Both the position numbers and the translations under genes were made by a program. A DNA stretch of 64,000 nucleotides. Origin: Bacillota bacterium. Its GTDB lineage: Bacteria; Bacillota; Bacilli; Paenibacillales; Paenibacillaceae. The DNA is taken from the NCBI GenBank assembly GCA_023391635.1, contig JAEWAQ010000067.1, positions 24,713-88,712 on the forward strand. Reading direction: 5' to 3'. The notes under the pieces were generated by a model. That model saw nothing but the letters and a program-made list of their open reading frames with translations. It was not told the DNA's origin and ran no database searches. Position 1 is the stretch's first letter. Every line of letters starts with the position of its first letter. Positions 62,070-64,000 of the stretch are shown in pieces.

Positions 62070-62372
62070 TCATGTTAGGGGTACGATTCTGTCTTCACCT
62101 GCGCCGAACCGGGTAATCGCGAGTTCGTCTCTCGCGCAATTCAAGCTAATGTCGAATGCCGTTTCGCTAACCGTTCCTTTGACTTTGTTGGGACAATCAT
62201 CGAAGTTCTTGTACGATACCGCGTTCAGCGTAGAAATCATCGGAATATCGTCTCTTACGCGCACTTGGTCATAGTGAACGTGGCCGAAGAAGCATGCAGC
62301 GACATGTTTGCGATACTTGCGAACGATCTTCCACATCGCTTCCCCGTTCGCAATCTCATGCAGTCTCCGAGC
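62070..62372 (-). pseudogene. C-terminal fragment of a metallophosphoesterase
   Basis: Minus-strand frame from 62372: RRLHEIANGEAMWKIVRKYR, then HVAACFFGHVHYDQV with the GHxH metal motif, and a short C-terminal sandwich. An in-frame TAG at 62373-62375 and loss of upstream motifs show truncation. Distinct in sequence from the fragment at 58483. The insertion sequence begins some 100-200 bases further upstream, so the two events may be linked. Confidence 0.7.
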
Positions 62373-62496
62373 CTATCTTAGCTTCCGGTCGTCATCGTGA
62401 CAATTTGCAATTATTAAGCTTGTATTCGAAAATACGCATTTCACGCCGGATTCCCGATCTCCATCGTCACAAAAGAACCGTCAAAAATGACGGTCA

Positions 62497-62527
62497 GCCT
62501 GTTGAAAAACCTCAACAGGCTTTTTTT
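62497..62527 (+). terminator. Strong rho-independent terminator before the transposase
   Basis: GCCTGTTG, loop AAAAACCT, CAACAGGC, then TTTTTTT. It would stop read-through into the transposase gene. Confidence 0.85.
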
Positions 62528-62599
62528 GTATCATTATTCTTTAACAAATTACCGCGTTAATATGGTATAATATAGCTATACTGTATAGGCGGTGGTCAT

Positions 62600-63957
62600 G
62601 TGCTTCGGTCAAATCCCAACGTGCAAAACCAGTATGAATTTGTCTGTATCGAAGATCTCGTTCTTCCTAATCATCCTCTCCGTAAAATTCAGAAATTCAT
62701 CGACTTCTCATTCATCCTCGACCTTGTTCGGCCTTACTATTGTGAAGATAATGGCCGGCCTTCCGCTGACCCGGTTATGCTCTTTAAAATGCTCTTTATC
62801 GGCTACATGTTCGGCATCCGCTCTGAGCGGCAATTGGAGCTGGAGGTGCATTCCAACAACGCATATCGCTGGTTTTTAGGTCTTGGTCTCACGGACCGCG
62901 TCCCGGATCACAGCACGCTTAGTTACTTCCGAGAACGCCTCCGTGAAGGAGATGTGCTTCAGAAAATATTCGACGAGGTGGTGCTTCTGGCTATCAAGCA
63001 TCGTCTGGTTGCAGGCCGGGTACTCATTACGGACTCGACTCATCTGAAGGCCAACGCCAATAAACGAAAACTCGTCAAAGAACAAGTAACGCAAAGTACC
63101 AAAGCTTATGTGAATGAGTTGGATGAGGCGATTCAAGCGGATCGCGAGGCACATGGAAAAAAGCCCTGAAACCCCGGAAGGAGGTGGAAGAACAAAAAGA
63201 GATCAAAGTGAGCACAACTGACCCGGACAGCGGCTATATGGTACGCGACGGCAAGCCGGAGGGCTTCTTCTATCTAGATCATCGAACTGTCGACCACAAG
63301 TACAACATTATTACCGACGTACACGTTACGGCTGGCAACGTTCATGATTCCGTTCCCTATGTCGGCCGGTTGGAGCATATCGTTCAGAAGTTCGGATTTG
63401 AAAAGACGCTAGAAGCCGTCGCGCTTGACGCAGGATATAACACGTCGTACATATGTAAGAAACTACAGGAGAAAAACATCTACGCGGTCATCGGTAGAAG
63501 AGCGTTCACCCCGGTCAAAGGACTCATTGCGAAGTGGCGGTTCAAGTACGATGCAGAGAAGAATGTATACGTCTGCCCTCAAAAGCACGAGTTGAAATAC
63601 AGCACGACAGACCGGGATGGATATCGTCAGTACAAATCCGACCCCAAGCATTGTGCCGGATGTCCGATGCTGAAAGAATGCACCAGGTCGTGTAATAAAA
63701 CGAAAGTGATCACGCGGCATGTCTGGCAACAGAGTAAGGAATGGGTCAGTGCCAACAGCAGGAGCAGATCTGGCAAGTATTTGTATCGATTGCGATACCA
63801 AACCATAGAGCGAAGCTTTGCGGACGCTAAGGAGCTCCACGGGCTTCGTTATTGCCGTTTTCGCGGACGCAAGAGGGTGCAGCAACAAGCCTTGATGACC
63901 GCAACCTGCCAGAATTTAAAGAAGATCGCTAATATCCTGGCCAAGAAGGCGGGATAA
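62600..63957 (+). CDS. IS1182-family DDE transposase, split by a -1 frameshift at 63157
   Basis: The first frame (GTG 62600 to TGA 63169, 189 residues) carries the N-terminal domain (PNHPLRKIQKFIDFSFIL, FGIRSERQLELEVHSNNAYR) and the first catalytic Asp in VLITDSTHLKANANK. The second frame, -1 relative, continues to 63957 with the second Asp in AVALDAGYNTSYI and the Glu in RYQTIERSFADAKELHGLRY. The frames join at A AAA AAG (63157-63163), a known slippery heptamer, with GCGAGG about 8 bases upstream. Either a programmed frameshift makes the full enzyme, or a base was lost. Confidence 0.9.
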
Positions 63958-64000
63958 GAGGCGATCTTCTTCATTTCGGATCAGAATCAGCTTGCATCCC

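Larger units (their letters stand above)
62470..64000 (+). mobile_element. IS1182-family insertion sequence (right end outside or at window edge)
   Basis: Two hairpins (ACCGTCA/TGACGGT at 62477-62494 and GCCTGTTG/CAACAGGC at 62497-62520) with a T7 tail precede the transposase and could stop outside transcription. A -10 TATAAT lies at 62566-62571. I could not match terminal inverted repeats, so the exact ends are unknown. Confidence 0.7.

Noticed and set aside
62470..64000. Terminal inverted repeats of the insertion sequence
   Set aside because: The last 50 bases of the window show no match to the left flank; the right end may lie outside.

Overview
The window looks like a chromosome segment from a Gram-positive spore-former of the Paenibacillaceae (Paenibacillus/Cohnella type). 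Reasons: strong AGGAGG-type ribosome binding sites with many GTG/TTG starts, moderately high GC, lipobox signal peptides, several CUT1 sugar ABC transporters with AraC/IclR regulators, a LiaFSR/PspA envelope-stress cluster and a DUF5696-type protein. The genus is an inference from gene content; there is no rRNA or other marker here.

Layout. 1-2675: end of a BlaR1-like M56 membrane peptidase and an orphan sugar-binding lipoprotein. 3019-8941: zwf with a cyclase-family gene, a small LSm-like protein, then a DeoR regulator, a NagD/AraL-type HAD phosphatase and an AraM-type glycerol-1-phosphate dehydrogenase. 9025-11594: IclR regulator, SDR and FAH-family hydrolase. 11761-21285: a second IclR gene and a tightly packed six-gene operon (beta-propeller, FAD oxidoreductase, SDR, creatininase-family hydrolase, conserved unknown protein, Gfo/Idh/MocA oxidoreductase) that reads as an uncharacterised catabolic pathway.

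21366-38035: a carbohydrate uptake island. A roughly 12 kb operon on the minus strand carries one ATPase, a giant membrane-anchored binding protein, two permease pairs, an NHL-TPR-Yip1 membrane protein and a DUF5696 protein. It is bracketed by two solute-binding lipoprotein genes on the plus strand, an AraC regulator and a RidA-family gene. 38079-43681: LiaR-LiaS-LiaF, three PspA paralogs, PspC and a LiaI-like protein. One PspA gene is duplicated together with its promoter.

43700-64000 is more disordered: a VOC protein; a TetR/MFS efflux pair with matching palindromic operators and a 50-bp tandem repeat between them; an SDR remnant; a large frameshifted family-10-like glycoside hydrolase; a decayed partial copy of topB followed by intact topB; nagA; a polysaccharide deacetylase; dgoD with its GntR regulator; an orphan small protein behind a consensus promoter and TetR-type operator; two truncated metallophosphoesterase genes; an alpha-L-fucosidase with its AraC regulator; and an IS1182-family transposase split at an A AAA AAG slippery site.

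Overall the segment is devoted to sensing, importing and oxidising carbohydrates or polyols, with an envelope-stress island and a recombination-prone right end. Start codons were reassigned from ribosome binding sites where the longest frame was implausible.
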